Below, piece after piece: positions 51,866 through 64,000 of a stretch of 64,000 nucleotides of DNA; position 1 is the stretch's first letter, and every line of letters starts with the position of its first letter. The DNA is taken from assembly GCA_035582835.1 (NCBI GenBank), contig JAYKAV010002442.1, positions 1,692,448-1,756,447 on the forward strand. The letters run 5' to 3'. The translations under genes were made by a program, and so were the position numbers. The notes below the pieces were generated by a model. It was not told the origin of the DNA. It searched no databases and saw nothing but the letters and a program-made list of their open reading frames with translations. Source of the DNA: Phoebastria nigripes (taxonomy: Eukaryota; Chordata; Aves; Procellariiformes; Diomedeidae).

Positions 51866-54800
51866 TAGAGTAACATCTTTGGTTCAGAATAAATATTGTT
51901 CAGAACAATATTGGCAAACCAGTTTGAATNGCAAGTGAAGAACATACAGAAAGAGCTTCTTAAGGCTAACCTTTAATTGCCTAGTAAAAGCGTTCAGGCA
52001 ACATCCTTCACATGCTCAAACCAGTTCAAGGTAAACATCTTCAGGTACAATAGACAAAAAGTGCTAATTTTGATGATCTGTGTTTCCACACAACATAAGA
52101 CAGAACTACTGTTCATTACTAAGCAGCCACCTAGCTAAGACTGAAGGATTAACTAAATACCAACTTCTTCATTTCTTAATCAGCTAACAAGGTCTTCAAG
52201 CATACCTACTCGAACCTTTGGATGCTCTTTCAGGGTCTAACACCTGCATTCGTGTCACAAACCCTTGGAGAACTTAGCTGCTATTGACAAGTTTAATTTT
52301 TATCATTAACCTTACAACCATCACATGAAGATTTCTGGAGGGCTGACAATATTATTTAGGCTCCTTACGGTCTGCTAAGCCTAAGGTCTTTGTACGTGTG
52401 TACTGGATTAGGAAAGACAATGCAAAACTTCAGGAGTGCAGTATCTTCTAACATATACTAAGCCTTGTAGTGCCACCTGTTCCATGTGAGACAGTCTCCA
52501 CTATGGAGTGTGCTCCCTCTCCAACTCTTCCTTCCCAAGCTTGCTGTCCCCACTTCTCCAGTCTCCTTCCATCTGATAGTATTTGCTCAGCATCTTTTCT
52601 GCTATTTTTCCTTTACTGTCACTTACTGACACAGGCTCCACTTTCCCTGTCTTCACAGATGTATTCCAAGGCTCACAGAAATAAGAACCTGGAGACTATC
52701 CACAAGATGAGGCTAATTCAGTAACATTTACTCTCACAAGACACATTGAACAATTTTAGTTGCCTCCTCTTGGGATCTGGTAAAATTCTTGGAAGAATTT
52801 TCTAAGTGCATTTACAAGCACTTCTAAAAACATTTAGATTTATAAATAGCTTATCTTATCAACTCAAATTTTGCTGTGGGAAAAAAAAAAATTCAAATTC
52901 CCTTTCTAGGAATAGAAAAAAACCTTGATAGGAACCAGTTCACATTTACAGGTTTATCTGTACAGGTAGGAGCAATAAACATACGTTTAGGTATCCACAT
53001 GTTTGAGGGTTTACCAGGGATACCCCTGGATAAAAACTGGGATGGCCACAGTTTGGCATTACTCCTCACTTCTTTTGACCTCAAATCAGGTATATCACTA
53101 TCATTGCAAATCAAGATGCAAATTATCTTGGGTAAGACAGGCCAAATGGGGTAAACAAATCAACACAGTTATGATTTAGCTATACAAAGGAGTTAAGATT
53201 AATCTCACCAAAGATCATGAAAGATGTTTTTTGTTTTTAATATAGACTCAGTTAGATAAGCATGTTCAGGCATACAATAAAAGAGAACAAAATTCATAGA
53301 TAGTAGCGGAGCTACATTAGAAGAATGAATCACCAACACCTTCATAAACATAAGGAGTGGAGCATGACGTAAAATATCAGATTCTGCACAGAAGACTATA
53401 AATTGGGCATGCGTTTAATAGCTCCCCCTGATGTTACCTTCCGATACCACAAAGTAAGGCCTCATTTCTGACTTCCTGGCTCTAGAGAATGTTTTTCTTT
53501 AATTATATGCACATACCCTATGTAAAAGGAATTTACCATTAGTTTTTTGGCCTTTAGCAGACATCTTTATTAATTTTTTTTAAAACACTGGAATTATGAT
53601 AGGTAGTGAAGATAAATGTAACCTCTAGGCAAAAAGAAATTCTGTGGAAAATTAGACTGCAGCTGCAATTAGGTGAATAAACCAGGCACGATTTCCACAG
53701 GTTCCTCTCCTAGAGGATGTTCTTTCCAAACCCAACCGCATGTGGTATAGCAAGGTCTCAGATTATGACAGCTTGGCCACAAACTAACAGTTTTTCTTCT
53801 GTATGATCAGTTGAGTGCAAAGCAACAAAACAACAGAAAAATAAAAGGAAAAACAAAAACCAGATCTCTAGCAGAATACTCAAGTCCATCACAAGTAGAC
53901 ACAACACCATGTAGACCGAAGCCCTGAGAGAAATGTTCTTTGTTTAGAACAGTCATTCCTTATTGAAAACAATCTTTTGGTAACCCAATCTCATTTGAGA
54001 AAAAAATCCACACCTTTTCGGCATATTAGTGGTTATTTGCCCTCAAAATACATAGTTATAGGGACACATTTCTGGTTGTGTTTTTTATTTCTATGCACAG
54101 TGAATGAACGGACTATTAACCCCATCAAACATATTGGTGAGATATCTGTGGAAAGAGTAGAAAGAAGTTTGAAAAGAATAACAAGATTTGAGGAGGTTGT
54201 CCTTGGGAACTGGAGTAATGTCACAGGCAAGGAAGTTTTGGTGAAATACTGGTGAAGGATAACTAAAGCAACAGGAGCTATATGCCACTAAAGTTTCTGA
54301 TGCAACTGAAATATACTGGACATGAAGGAGAAGAGTGCAGAAATGGTTAAGTGGGACTAGACTGGTTCTGGGGAGTAAAGGGAGTGGGTGCAGAAAGAAT
54401 TGCAGTATTACATCTTCTAGATGGCAGTTATTAGGAGACTGTGGCTTGCAGATATGACAGTGGAAGAGAGAAAGTCACTGGGGGTAGGAATTGAAGGTCC
54501 CTGAAGTAAGGGATTGATAAATGGTGATGGTAGTACGATGGAGACAGTTGGAAGAGAAAGAACTACTGAGACCTGCAGGAAACCACTCTTCACCTCTTGG
54601 GAAGGAAACTCCTCTCTGGTTCAGAGCGATGGAACAAAGGTTAGCTTGGTAGAATCAGTTCAAGAGACTGTCTGAGAGATGCCACAGGCAACATGTTTTT
54701 GAAAACACAGAGTCAGAACTATGGCCTTTGGGCCACATGACAAAGGAGACTCCACTAAGTTCCAAACTGAATCCAATTCATTGAAGTCCAAAGTAGTCTT

Positions 54801-55214
54801 AGACAAATTTTACAGGTGTAAGGATCCGGAAGCACTAACTGACAGATTATATTCCAAAAACAGGCTGTATCCAAACACAATCTTTCTGTAAACTTCTTCT
54901 CCTAAAACTGAGGCAATATATTGTATAAAGAGGTTTTTTTTCCCTCTAGCTTTTCAAATGCAGGACTTCTGAGAGTTATCCTAAAGGGGACACTGCAGAA
55001 GATTCTGTGGGACAGAATTCAATCTTAGAGCCAATAAAACATAACTGTGTATACACAATCCCATCTCCCATTGCATACTTAGCTAGCGTATCTTGCATCA
55101 CTTCAAACATTCCCTACTAGCTGTTTTTGTTACTATTTTACTGCAGCTCCAGACAAGTACTTTGCATCACATTGTAACACCGTCTTGTTCTGAAGGCTTT
55201 ACACAAAAGAAAAA

Positions 55215-55300
55215 GAACCCAAAGCAGAAAGAATTTGCTCAACGTCATACAACAAGCAGGTGACACAGACAAAGGCAAAAATCTCGATTCAATTTCCACT
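55215..55300 (+). repeat. Degenerate MIR-like relic
   Basis: The stretch tttgctcaacgtcatacaac followed by aagcaggtgacacagac and aatctcgattc follows the MIR 3' consensus ('cttgcccaaggtcacacagc', 'aagtnngtggcagagc', 'ggattcgaacc'). It is the clearest of the SINE relics in this window. Confidence 0.6.
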
Positions 55301-57223
55301 CCAATCATACTGCTTATTCCCAACATGTTATCACCAATAAATGCATTTAATGCCTCTAAATATTTCCAGCACTGGTGAATTATGACATTTCTTTCCCTTC
55401 TATCTTTCCTGAGCTACTGCTTTTTCAGCGTCTCCTTCTGTGGAAGGAATCATTATCATTGTGCCTTTAAATCCCCAAGACCATACTATAGTGAAAATTA
55501 ACAACTTGTGAAGAAAGAAGAAAAAAAAAAAACAAACAAACAAAAAATCAAAACCCACACACACACAACAGATTCTGCTGATTTCTTCATTATATGAAGC
55601 ACAGTACATATACATACATGTGTAGTCTCAGCCTCAGGAGAAGAGGTTTACACAGACCTCACGTAGGGCTACAGCCTCTCTTTGGAGTACCATCTGCAAT
55701 AGAGCTGACTTCTTAATTGATTTTTCCATCTTGCTTTAAGAACAAGTTGATTTGCAGGGACGATCTGGTTGCTGGGAGGACAGTAGCATTGTAGTTACTG
55801 AGCGGGCTGTGTAATCTGTCACATCTGACAGTCTGTTATGGTCATCCCTTTTCAAGTAATTAAATACTGCCTTTATACATTACTATCTCTCTCCTATCAC
55901 TAATCGACATAAACATTTGTTTCAACTCCTATGTTACAATTCTATTACAATTGCAAGAGATACGCAGTTTTTAAAAAAGGAAAGCTAATGGTGTAATAAA
56001 CAGACAATAAACTGTAGTCATGAAAAGAAATATTCACATTACATGGAGATTTATACAAGCTTGCCGTCTTGCACAGGAAATTTTCTATCAGCCCTTCTAT
56101 GAATTAACAAAACACTAACAGCCCTGGAATTGAATGCACAGTATCTTTAAACATAACTGAGACTTCCAAAATAGCAGCATATTGACTTTACATAATTAAA
56201 CGCCTGGTGAATCTTCAAAGTGAAGAAGGGAAGGACACCACCAAGAATGTTTTTTTTTTTAAATACCCATGATTGTTTTTCCTAGTCAAGGCAACAGTCT
56301 GTCAATACCTCAGAGTATGCCAAATATGAAGTTTCAAAACAGGGGCTTGAACTATGAATGAAAGCTAAAAGAACACCACAGATATTTCTCAACAGGTGGA
56401 AAGTAATTTCAGATAATTCAAATACATTCAAACAGCTAAATTTTCCACAGAAAAACATGTTTCTCTGTAGCTAACTGGAAAACTTCAGACCAAAGACAGC
56501 ACTGTGATTTATCCAACCTGAAAAACAAAATATTTCCCATGCCTCAAATTAAGGAACCCAAAAGAAAACTTCTAAAAACAAAAGAGATTTTGTGAAACAA
56601 AGCACAAGCCAAATGTTAATATTATTGGTAGTAAATATTTTTGTTATAGCAGGATCCGAATGGCATAACTTAGATTCACATCTTTTACACTGAGATTTGG
56701 ATGCACACAGAGACTATCAATATTTTGAAGCGCTTACAGTTTAAAGACACAAGCAGAGAGCATTGAATGGGAATGAGATACACCAGGCAAATATATTTTA
56801 TAAGGATTAACATCATTTTGTTAGAGTTCTTTGTTTAATTTGGGATTTCTGAGGAGTGAAATATGTTTACAAATTATTCTACAATAATCAAAATAATATC
56901 TTATATGCTTTGTCAATAAGACACAAGGATACAATAATTACATCTCCTGTCCACTCAGCACTTTACTACTACATAAACAAAAGCATCCTTTTCCCCCCCC
57001 GCCTCTCAATGCATGGTTTTCTGTGAAGCTTTGGCTACACCAATCCCAAATTACACTGTAGCTACTCTCACAGGGCAGGACTCTCAATCATTTTTAAAAA
57101 AATGAGCAAATACAGGAATTAGGTATATCTCATTAACACCTTTTCAAAAAGAATGAAGTAGAAACAATTCTCTCCTGTATTTAATGTTAGAAAAGCAGGA
57201 ATTCAGAATTACATTCCATTGAA

Positions 57224-57580
57224 TCACATTTCAATTTCTTTTCCTGCTCGGAATTCAAATACTCTGAGGGAACATTTGAGTTGTGCGACACTGACAAAAC
57301 AGCAGAAACATTCAATAGCTTCTCTGACTTGATTTTCAGTTATGCCCTTATGTGCCTTCAGGTCTTTGCTGTTAATTAAATCAAGCCAGACTTCAACCAA
57401 CTGCGTGACAGCAGCGTCATCAGCATGCAATCTGCTGAGGCTTTCTGAAAGTCCCTCTAATTACTTTTGGGAGTTTAGTGCCTCTTTGTGCAGTTCTTCA
57501 CTGTATAAAGTGTGTACTACCATTTGATCTGTGCATTTCCAGTGCTTAGAAGCTATTTTAACATTCTTATAATAGTTACA
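57224..57580 (-). other. Coding-like stretch with one internal stop; origin unknown
   Basis: One minus-strand frame runs 117 sense codons between the TAA at 57581-57583 and the stop at 57224-57226, broken only by TAA at 57461-57463. The lower part (67 codons after a TTG) has protein-like composition with alternating acidic, basic and hydrophobic residues, for example VTQLVEVWLDLINSKDLKAH followed by ITENQVREAIE; it could fold as helices. I do not recognise the family. No flanking splice sites, start context or poly(A) tail mark it as a gene. It could be a decayed exon or processed pseudogene, or a conserved non-coding element that happens to be open (it contains a TTAATTAA homeodomain-type core). 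A chance frame is also possible. Confidence 0.25.
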
Positions 57581-58214
57581 TTAAAATACTGAAAGTCTCT
57601 TTAAAGAGATCTAGCAACTGAAACTGGTCCTTCAACCTTCCTTAACCTGTACAGCTGACAGGAGGTGCAGAAACACTTTTGAATGCCTGCAGTGTTCCTT
57701 TATGATAGTGTTGTTATTTTTCAAGCAGATTTAGACAGCATTATCCTTGGAAATCTAAAAAAACCTGGATCTAGGGATCCATCTCCTTTGCTTAATTTTC
57801 ACTACTACCCTGACCAAATGAAAGAGATTCCTTACCACGCTGTTTACACTGCTGGATAGCACGGCTTGAAATCACTGGACAAATTTAGGTGTTTACCATG
57901 CGCACACACGTACTGCTGAGCACCTGGTGATTATCACTGAAGATCTCCATTTTGTACAGCTTCCAAAAAGTCCAAGAGGCAGAAGATCTTCACGACTTCC
58001 CTTTCAAGCCAGTTAAGTCCTTCATCCACAGACTGAACTTAAAGTATAACATATCCAATACATTAAAAAGCTCAGCTTTTTTTAAAGCACTGTATTTATT
58101 TTATTTGTCCTGTGGCACTTCTTCTCCCAGGCTCTATGCAAAAAACAAGTGACTACCTCAGCACTAAAAAGTCTCAGTGAACTTTTAAAAATTGTACTTC
58201 TGTTCAAGACTAGG

Positions 58215-58231
58215 AAAAAAAAAAAAAAAAA
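58215..58231. repeat. Poly(A) tract, 17 nt
   Basis: An uninterrupted A run on the plus strand. Confidence 0.9.
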
Positions 58232-60084
58232 CAAACCCTGAGACTCTGAGTAAATCTACTGGACTGTTTTCAGAGATGGTGAAATTTTCCACAACTCCAC
58301 ATCAGATCAAGGACTTTTTGAACAGTATTATAAACTACTAAATATTTTAGCTCTGCATGCAGAGTTCATCAAAACTTTCACATTGTGGTGCCACTACTAG
58401 AATGGTACAGCTCTATTAACTCAGCAAACTTGCAGTTCTGTTGATATCATATCAATTCAATCCACTAAGACTTAAAACAACAGATGTTCCAGCATATTAT
58501 ATACAAATTGTCCTCTTTCTGTAGAATCCTACATGAAATTATACTATTGATAAAATACCATTTTTTCTTCAGTTTAGGAAAAAAAAAAATACACTGCCTT
58601 TTATTTTAAGCTCCATACTATTCATCTAGCAGTTTGTTTCTCTCTTTTCTACTAGCAGAAAATATAATACAGGAAAAGATTTAAATGAAAAACAGATCTG
58701 TGTAGTGAATTGCATATGGTTTCCATTTTCCTTCATGCAATGTTTCATAGACAGTCAGCGAAGAAATCCCTCCCACAAATCCGGATCTGAAGTCCACTTT
58801 CAGAATCTTGTCAGCACAGGAGTTAGGAGACAAGTCTCTGTGCATGAAAATGCTGCAATATGTCTGTGCTCTATCTCGTCAGGGTAAATCATTCCTAAAA
58901 AGCACCATTGGATCTGGCTAATAAATCAGTATGTATAAAATATGCACACTCAAATGATGCTGGCTGTGTCTGTGTGAACCTGCCACAGAGTTTTCTGTTT
59001 TCAGGCATACTGAGTTTGGTCCACACCACACAGCTTGTTGCATTTTATGCCTGTTCACAACATACGGAGTTTTCCAGCGCTAACAACTTTATACCTAGTC
59101 AACATGCTCCGTGCTATACTAAACCCAGCCAATAAATACTACTTCTGCCAAAAAGCCTCCATAACTATTATATTCCATCAGCTTTCCTAGCTGATTTAAA
59201 CAATTACTTCCAAGGTCTTTCTGACTTTGTTTACGTAAAACGCATCTTTTCCTCCTATTCCTCATAGCCTATACTATTTTTTTTTTCTCCTGCATTCTCA
59301 GCAGTTCCTGGTGATATTCAAACACCAGAGCAAGCATGCCATGTTTCTATCAGACACCAAGGGAGGTACATGAAGCAGCAAGCTCCTTCTTTCCCTAGAC
59401 ACTCTCGGGGATTTACATGTCAATGGAAGAGAATGAATGATGAGCTGCTGTTTGTCAGATGCATTTGTTGTTTCCATGAGTTAACAGTTGTTTGGATTTC
59501 CTCCCCTTTAGAGATCGGCTTTAAGTGGGGCATAAGTGGGATGCAAAAACGTAACAGAAGAAAACTTGGAGCACCTTCCCTTTTTCCTCTTCAAGGTAAA
59601 GGTCCAAGTAGGAGGGGATGTGTGTGGAGAAAACAATGTTCTCAAGAAGCATTACTTGGTTAGCACATCAGAACAACACAGAACTGATCCCTGTAAAGAC
59701 AAGACACCTAGTTTTGCATAGTTGCAAGGTGGAAGCAAAGACCAAGTTTAGCAAAACTTAGGAAAATCATATACGGCAATATCTTGTCTTTGAGAGAATG
59801 TGCGCAAGCATGGGATGAACACATCTTCTTGCCTGACAGACATAGCCTCTGCTTTAAAAGGTGCTCAGCACCTGTGTATCAATATGCCTGTTCAGAAAAA
59901 TCAAGAGCACAAAGGTTACCTGTTATGCAGGTCTTTTTTTGATGGAGACTTGTGGACTGAGAATTCTTTGACATGTTAAAAGAAGAAAAGGAAGTTTTGC
60001 TGATTCTATGTCTCCTTATATTTGTCCATAAGAAAACGAAAAATGTTACCTAGGGAAAGAAGCATTCAGTAGAAAACTAAAAAA

Positions 60085-60114
60085 ATATGAAATATATGAA
60101 TATATGATATATGT
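60085..60114. repeat. Imperfect (ATATG)n AT-rich repeat
   Basis: Units atatga, aatatatga, atatatga and tatatg are in tandem. It is a short AT-rich degenerate microsatellite. Confidence 0.7.
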
Positions 60115-61057
60115 AATTACATTTTTTTGTACGTATTAACCTGGCAAGCTATCTGTACAGCATCACGTGCTCTAAAATCTAGTAACAGACCTGGCATCCC
60201 CACAGAAGTCTATAGCACAGTTCAGTGCTGTAGCACAGTCACAGTGGCACTTCAGATCTTAGCATTCTTGAGTGCTGACCCAGAGCCTGGGCCAGGTCAG
60301 GCTGCTGAAAAAGCAGCAGGTATTCAAGGCTTGGGACAACACTTTCTAATCCCAGAGTCTTCACATTAAATTCACTTCCAAACAAAGCCAAACTTGCATG
60401 AACCAACCTCTCCATCAGTTATTCCCTTCCACTCTCCCATTACTTTTTTTCCAATCTTCTTAAGTTTTTAACTTCCCGAACTCTGAATTTGCTTTCAGAG
60501 AATTCTCAGATACCCGACAATCTGCTAATTTTTAGTGTTAATTCTACTGTCAAATATTTTCTTTGTCCAGTGATCTCCACCTTCCAAAAAAAACCCATAC
60601 AGGTCTACCTGTGGAGGGAAGCTGTGGGATAACCCAGGACCTCTCCCTAGTGTTTCTCAGCCAGTTCTGGTCTACGAGGCACACAGTCCGAAAACCTTCT
60701 TCCTCTGTGCAATAGTACATGACACAGGTGTTTGATACTCTGGCTTTGCTAAAGTCATTGAAAATTGGTTTTTGGAACAGAATGCAAAAAGCTACACTTG
60801 CACAACATGCTTCGGCTGCAACCTGGATGATGAGTGCTGTAAGACTTGATGGTGTTTTCTGATTTCCTCAATGGAACCATCTGACATATGGATAAAACAC
60901 ATTATAGGTCACAAAAAGCTGAAATGATTGAACCCATGGGATATGCAAGTTACACAGAAGACTAACACATCCAGTAACAATTAAAAGTCTTGTTGAAATA
61001 TTGCAGAACAGAGCATAGAGAAAAAAAACTATGGGAAAATAATGCTGTACTATGAAG

Positions 61058-61080
61058 TTTTTTTTTTTTTTTTTTTTTTT
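61058..61080. repeat. Poly(T) tract, 23 nt
   Basis: An uninterrupted T run on the plus strand. Confidence 0.9.
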
Positions 61081-64000
61081 ATACGGACACCGGTTACATG
61101 AGCTTTTTCAGCAGTAAAAATGCTCAGCTCAATCAGGTTTGTGAAACCTGCCAGGTTGCAGTGATTTTCAGAAGTCTGCTTAGACATCCATAATGTCTCA
61201 TGCATCTACACTCATTTTCCAGGATCTCTCTTGAATTAACCCACTTAACGGCTTTTTCATGTCTCATCCTACATGCATTCCATTTGTGAATAATATTGTA
61301 AGCAACATTAACACCCGTAAAATGTTGCTGCTTCTTCTGCATTTTCTGCATTCCCTGCAAGGCAATGTTTTGTTTCAGTGTTCAACCAAAAATGCTATTG
61401 TAAGGCTTTAGGAAAAGACACATGGAATAAACACACCTTGTAGCTGGAGTAAAAAGTGACAGAAGGTCCATTAGGGAATCAAGAGCAGAACTGTCTACTT
61501 CATCCTTAAAACTTTAGGCAATCTTCAGAATATACTAAGAGTCACATATCAGATGCAAGTATGTAAAGCAACAAAGGAAACCACTGCAGATATGTGAAAT
61601 GAGAGCAATGATATGGGCAAGTTGATCTTAGGTGTTACAGTGTGTTATAGTAGCACCCAGAGAGGGGTGTAGGTGTGGGATTTTGTTGTTGTTTTGTTCT
61701 TGGGGTTTTTTTTTTTTAAATCAAGATCATATCCTTAAGATGTTAATTGCCATACATAAAAGACTCAGATTTAAAGTATTTGCTGTCTTAGGATGAAGTA
61801 CTCAGTTGGACAGCAGAGGGGGTAATTCTATACATCCAAGGAAAGGTCGTTCCATCAGCAAAAGGGAGGCCTGGAATGAAGCTGTGGAGGCTGCCATGAA
61901 AGGAACAGATCAATACGCAGTGAAGGTTACTGTCAGTGAGAGATGACAGTGCGTAGATCAGCATAGCAAGAACATGAAAGGAGAAGGAAGAGTCATGAAA
62001 GATCCCACAGAAAAAAGATATTGAAGCTGAAAGAGGGACTTCAAAGAAAGAACGCTATTCCATTTTGGGTTCTATACTGCAAAGGTTAAGTTATTGCTAT
62101 GATTTCAGACAATAATGGGGAGGGGGAAGAACTTTTTGACCTCTGAAGAGTGTGAGCCAAGAGGCATCAATTGAGGAGTTTGTCATGAGTACACCACACA
62201 ACAGACAGTTTTAAAGCATCCCCTGTGATTAAGATGATCTAGAAGGAAAGGGACCTAAAACAACTAACCGTTAAAAAAAGATCTTCATAGTCTTTCTCAC
62301 AGGGCTCCATCTCTCAAACTATCTCAGTAACTTGTTTAGTTACTTCGGAACTTACATAAACATTTGAAAATGCTTAGTAATTCGAGAAAAGGAAACTCTA
62401 CCACGAACATAACAGGCCTCAATAGAGTATGTTTTACTAAACTACTGGTTAGTAGCTGCAGTGAATTTAGACAGTCGGGAGTTGTCAAACACTTAGAAAT
62501 ATCCACCTGACCAACACAATGGTTCACAGGTTTCTAGAACACAACTTGTCTCAACTGCTAAGAGGACATTAGTGAAGCCACAATAAACACACATTTTCTT
62601 GTATTGTATGTAAAGCAACAGCTAAGGCAAAGCACTAAAACTTTATTTGTAAAGTAATCAGGTGAAGTAAATAACGGACAGAAAATCTGTTAGTACCTCA
62701 GCTTTATCAGGATTCTAAACTGATAAATCATACCTTGGTTAACTGACTAACAACAACCAACACATACTGCCACGAAAGCAGGACGCAACCTCTTTTTTGG
62801 CTATGGAAGCTCAATTGACAAGTAAAAATTTCTTGTTCTTTTTAATTGGAAGATACAGGGGAGTGATAATGAGCCATTTTGAAACCTCTCTTCCTGGGAG
62901 ACACTGATAAAAAGAGCAACTATAAATATGAGGGATACTCTAACAAAAAATGATGACATTCTGTTGATTTATTAACTCTCCTGTTTCACACATTTTCAAG
63001 AAACAACCTCCCTAAAAAATTAAATATGTAAGTTATGCCTGGGAGCATCAGCATTCACCAGTTCACACGAAAGTTTTGCAGAAATCAGATCTCACAGGAC
63101 ACCTCAAAATCTTTGAGCAATCAAAATGCTTTTAAGTTGACCCTTCATTCCAATTTAAATGTTTATGCCTACATACTCAAGCCGGATAGTAACAGTAGGT
63201 AATCAAATCTTCAGAACCTACAGAAAAGCCAGACAAAATATTACTCACATGACTACTCCTTGGATATCACTTATTAATCTTTGGAAGCGTGATTTAGAAC
63301 TCAGTCATAAAAGAGAATGAATGGTTCTGTTATGTGGGCACACTCAATACATTTCATGGAGCTGGAGCAACACTGAAGCTCTTTGACAGTCATCTCTTCT
63401 TAGAGCATACATCTCTGCACAGCACAAATGACCGATTTCTATATTCGGCCTCAGGAAAGTAACTCTCGATTTCACATTCAAGAACCTGGCTCGTTATTGT
63501 TAAGTCTTTATCAAAAGCAAGTCAACCTAAGAAAAAATTATATTATGAACAGAAGTTTTGGCAAGACAAAGACGACACTTCATGCAGCAGTTAATATAAA
63601 GAGCGGATAATAGTTCTGCCAAAGACAATAAATACTAGAAGAAATGGTTTTCAATTTTAGAGGCCCTTAGCAATATTGCTGGTGTTCATTTTAAGATCTG
63701 CTTCTACAACACAATTCCCTTGAGATTATTGTTAAATGTGAAAAGGATGGATGTTTTTGTTTTGGGATCACTCACAATGTTGGCATTGCAAACCACAGGC
63801 TTGAACTGAGGTGAGAGTTAACATCACTTTGCCACCAATTTCTTTCAACTGCATCCTTCTCTTTCTTGATCTCCCTTCCCCCCGCTAAAAAAATCTCCAG
63901 GCATTACTATTGAAAATATACTCAAGTAATAAATCATGTATTTGCTCTCACGTGACTGGTATTCATTAGAGTCAAAGATCTCCAAGATCTGCCCCCAGAG

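Larger units (their letters stand above)
23616..64000 (-). other. DNM3: Large DNM3 intron upstream of the central PH exon (3' part)
   Basis: The intron ends at the acceptor next to 23615 and extends past the right edge. The upstream exon should encode the first PH strands (motifs GWLTISNIG and GYWFVLTAESLSWYKDDE) and was not found, so at least 40.4 kb of this intron is present. In mammals the corresponding intron (14) carries the antisense non-coding gene DNM3OS with miR-199a-2 and miR-214. Neither mature microRNA sequence is visible here on either strand. The content is AT-rich unique sequence, many homopolymer and low-complexity tracts, three SINE relics (28733-28800, 43706-43830, 55215-55300) and the sites listed separately. 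Confidence 0.85.

Noticed and set aside
61133..61360. 75-codon minus-strand frame rich in Lys, Arg and His
   Set aside because: It looked weakly protein-like but no family, splice sites or upstream extension support it.
23616..64000. tRNA, rRNA, CRISPR or snoRNA genes
   Set aside because: No tRNA B-box (ggttcgaatcc) or repeat-spacer array was seen, and no paired C/D or H/ACA box set stood out. A covariance-model scan would be needed to exclude small RNAs.

Overview
The window is intronic vertebrate DNA from the dynamin-3 gene (DNM3), which reads on the minus strand. Two coding exons are firmly supported: 23506-23615 and 11866-11977. They are consecutive. They join in frame across a phase-2 intron, and together they encode the C-terminal two thirds of the dynamin pleckstrin-homology (PH) domain. 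Residues that separate the three vertebrate dynamins (KSFMSSK, YRFLELA, ASLLRAG, PDKS) point to dynamin-3 rather than dynamin-1 or -2.

The organism is an amniote, most probably a bird. The protein is nearly mammal-identical and the introns are large and AT-rich. There are no Alu-, B1- or L1-like sequences. The only interspersed repeats I can discern are a few very decayed MIR/CORE-SINE-like fragments. I recognised no CR1 3' end, so 'bird' is an inference from repeat poverty and old SINE relics, not a proof. Scattered single N calls and one 5-N gap indicate a draft assembly.

Layout: 1-11865 is the 5' part of the intron after the PH domain (intron 16 in mammalian numbering as I recall it). 11866-11977 is exon 16. 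11978-23505 is the complete intron 15 (11,528 nt). 23506-23615 is exon 15. 23616-64000 is the 3' part of a very large intron 14 whose upstream exon lies beyond the window. In mammals intron 14 carries the antisense transcript DNM3OS with miR-199a-2 and miR-214. I looked for those mature sequences on both strands by eye and did not find them, so in this species the cluster would lie further toward the 5' end of DNM3.

The rest is simple repeats and poly(A)/poly(T) tracts, degenerate SINEs, and some non-coding spots with unusual structure: two G-quadruplex-capable tracts, a perfect 12-bp hairpin, three small CpG clusters with NRF1-like, CRE-like and YY1-like motifs, and a 117-codon coding-like stretch near 57.2-57.6 kb that may be a relic or a conserved element. 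I see no mobile element with coding capacity, CRISPR array, operon, tRNA or rRNA, and nothing that amounts to an undescribed biological system.
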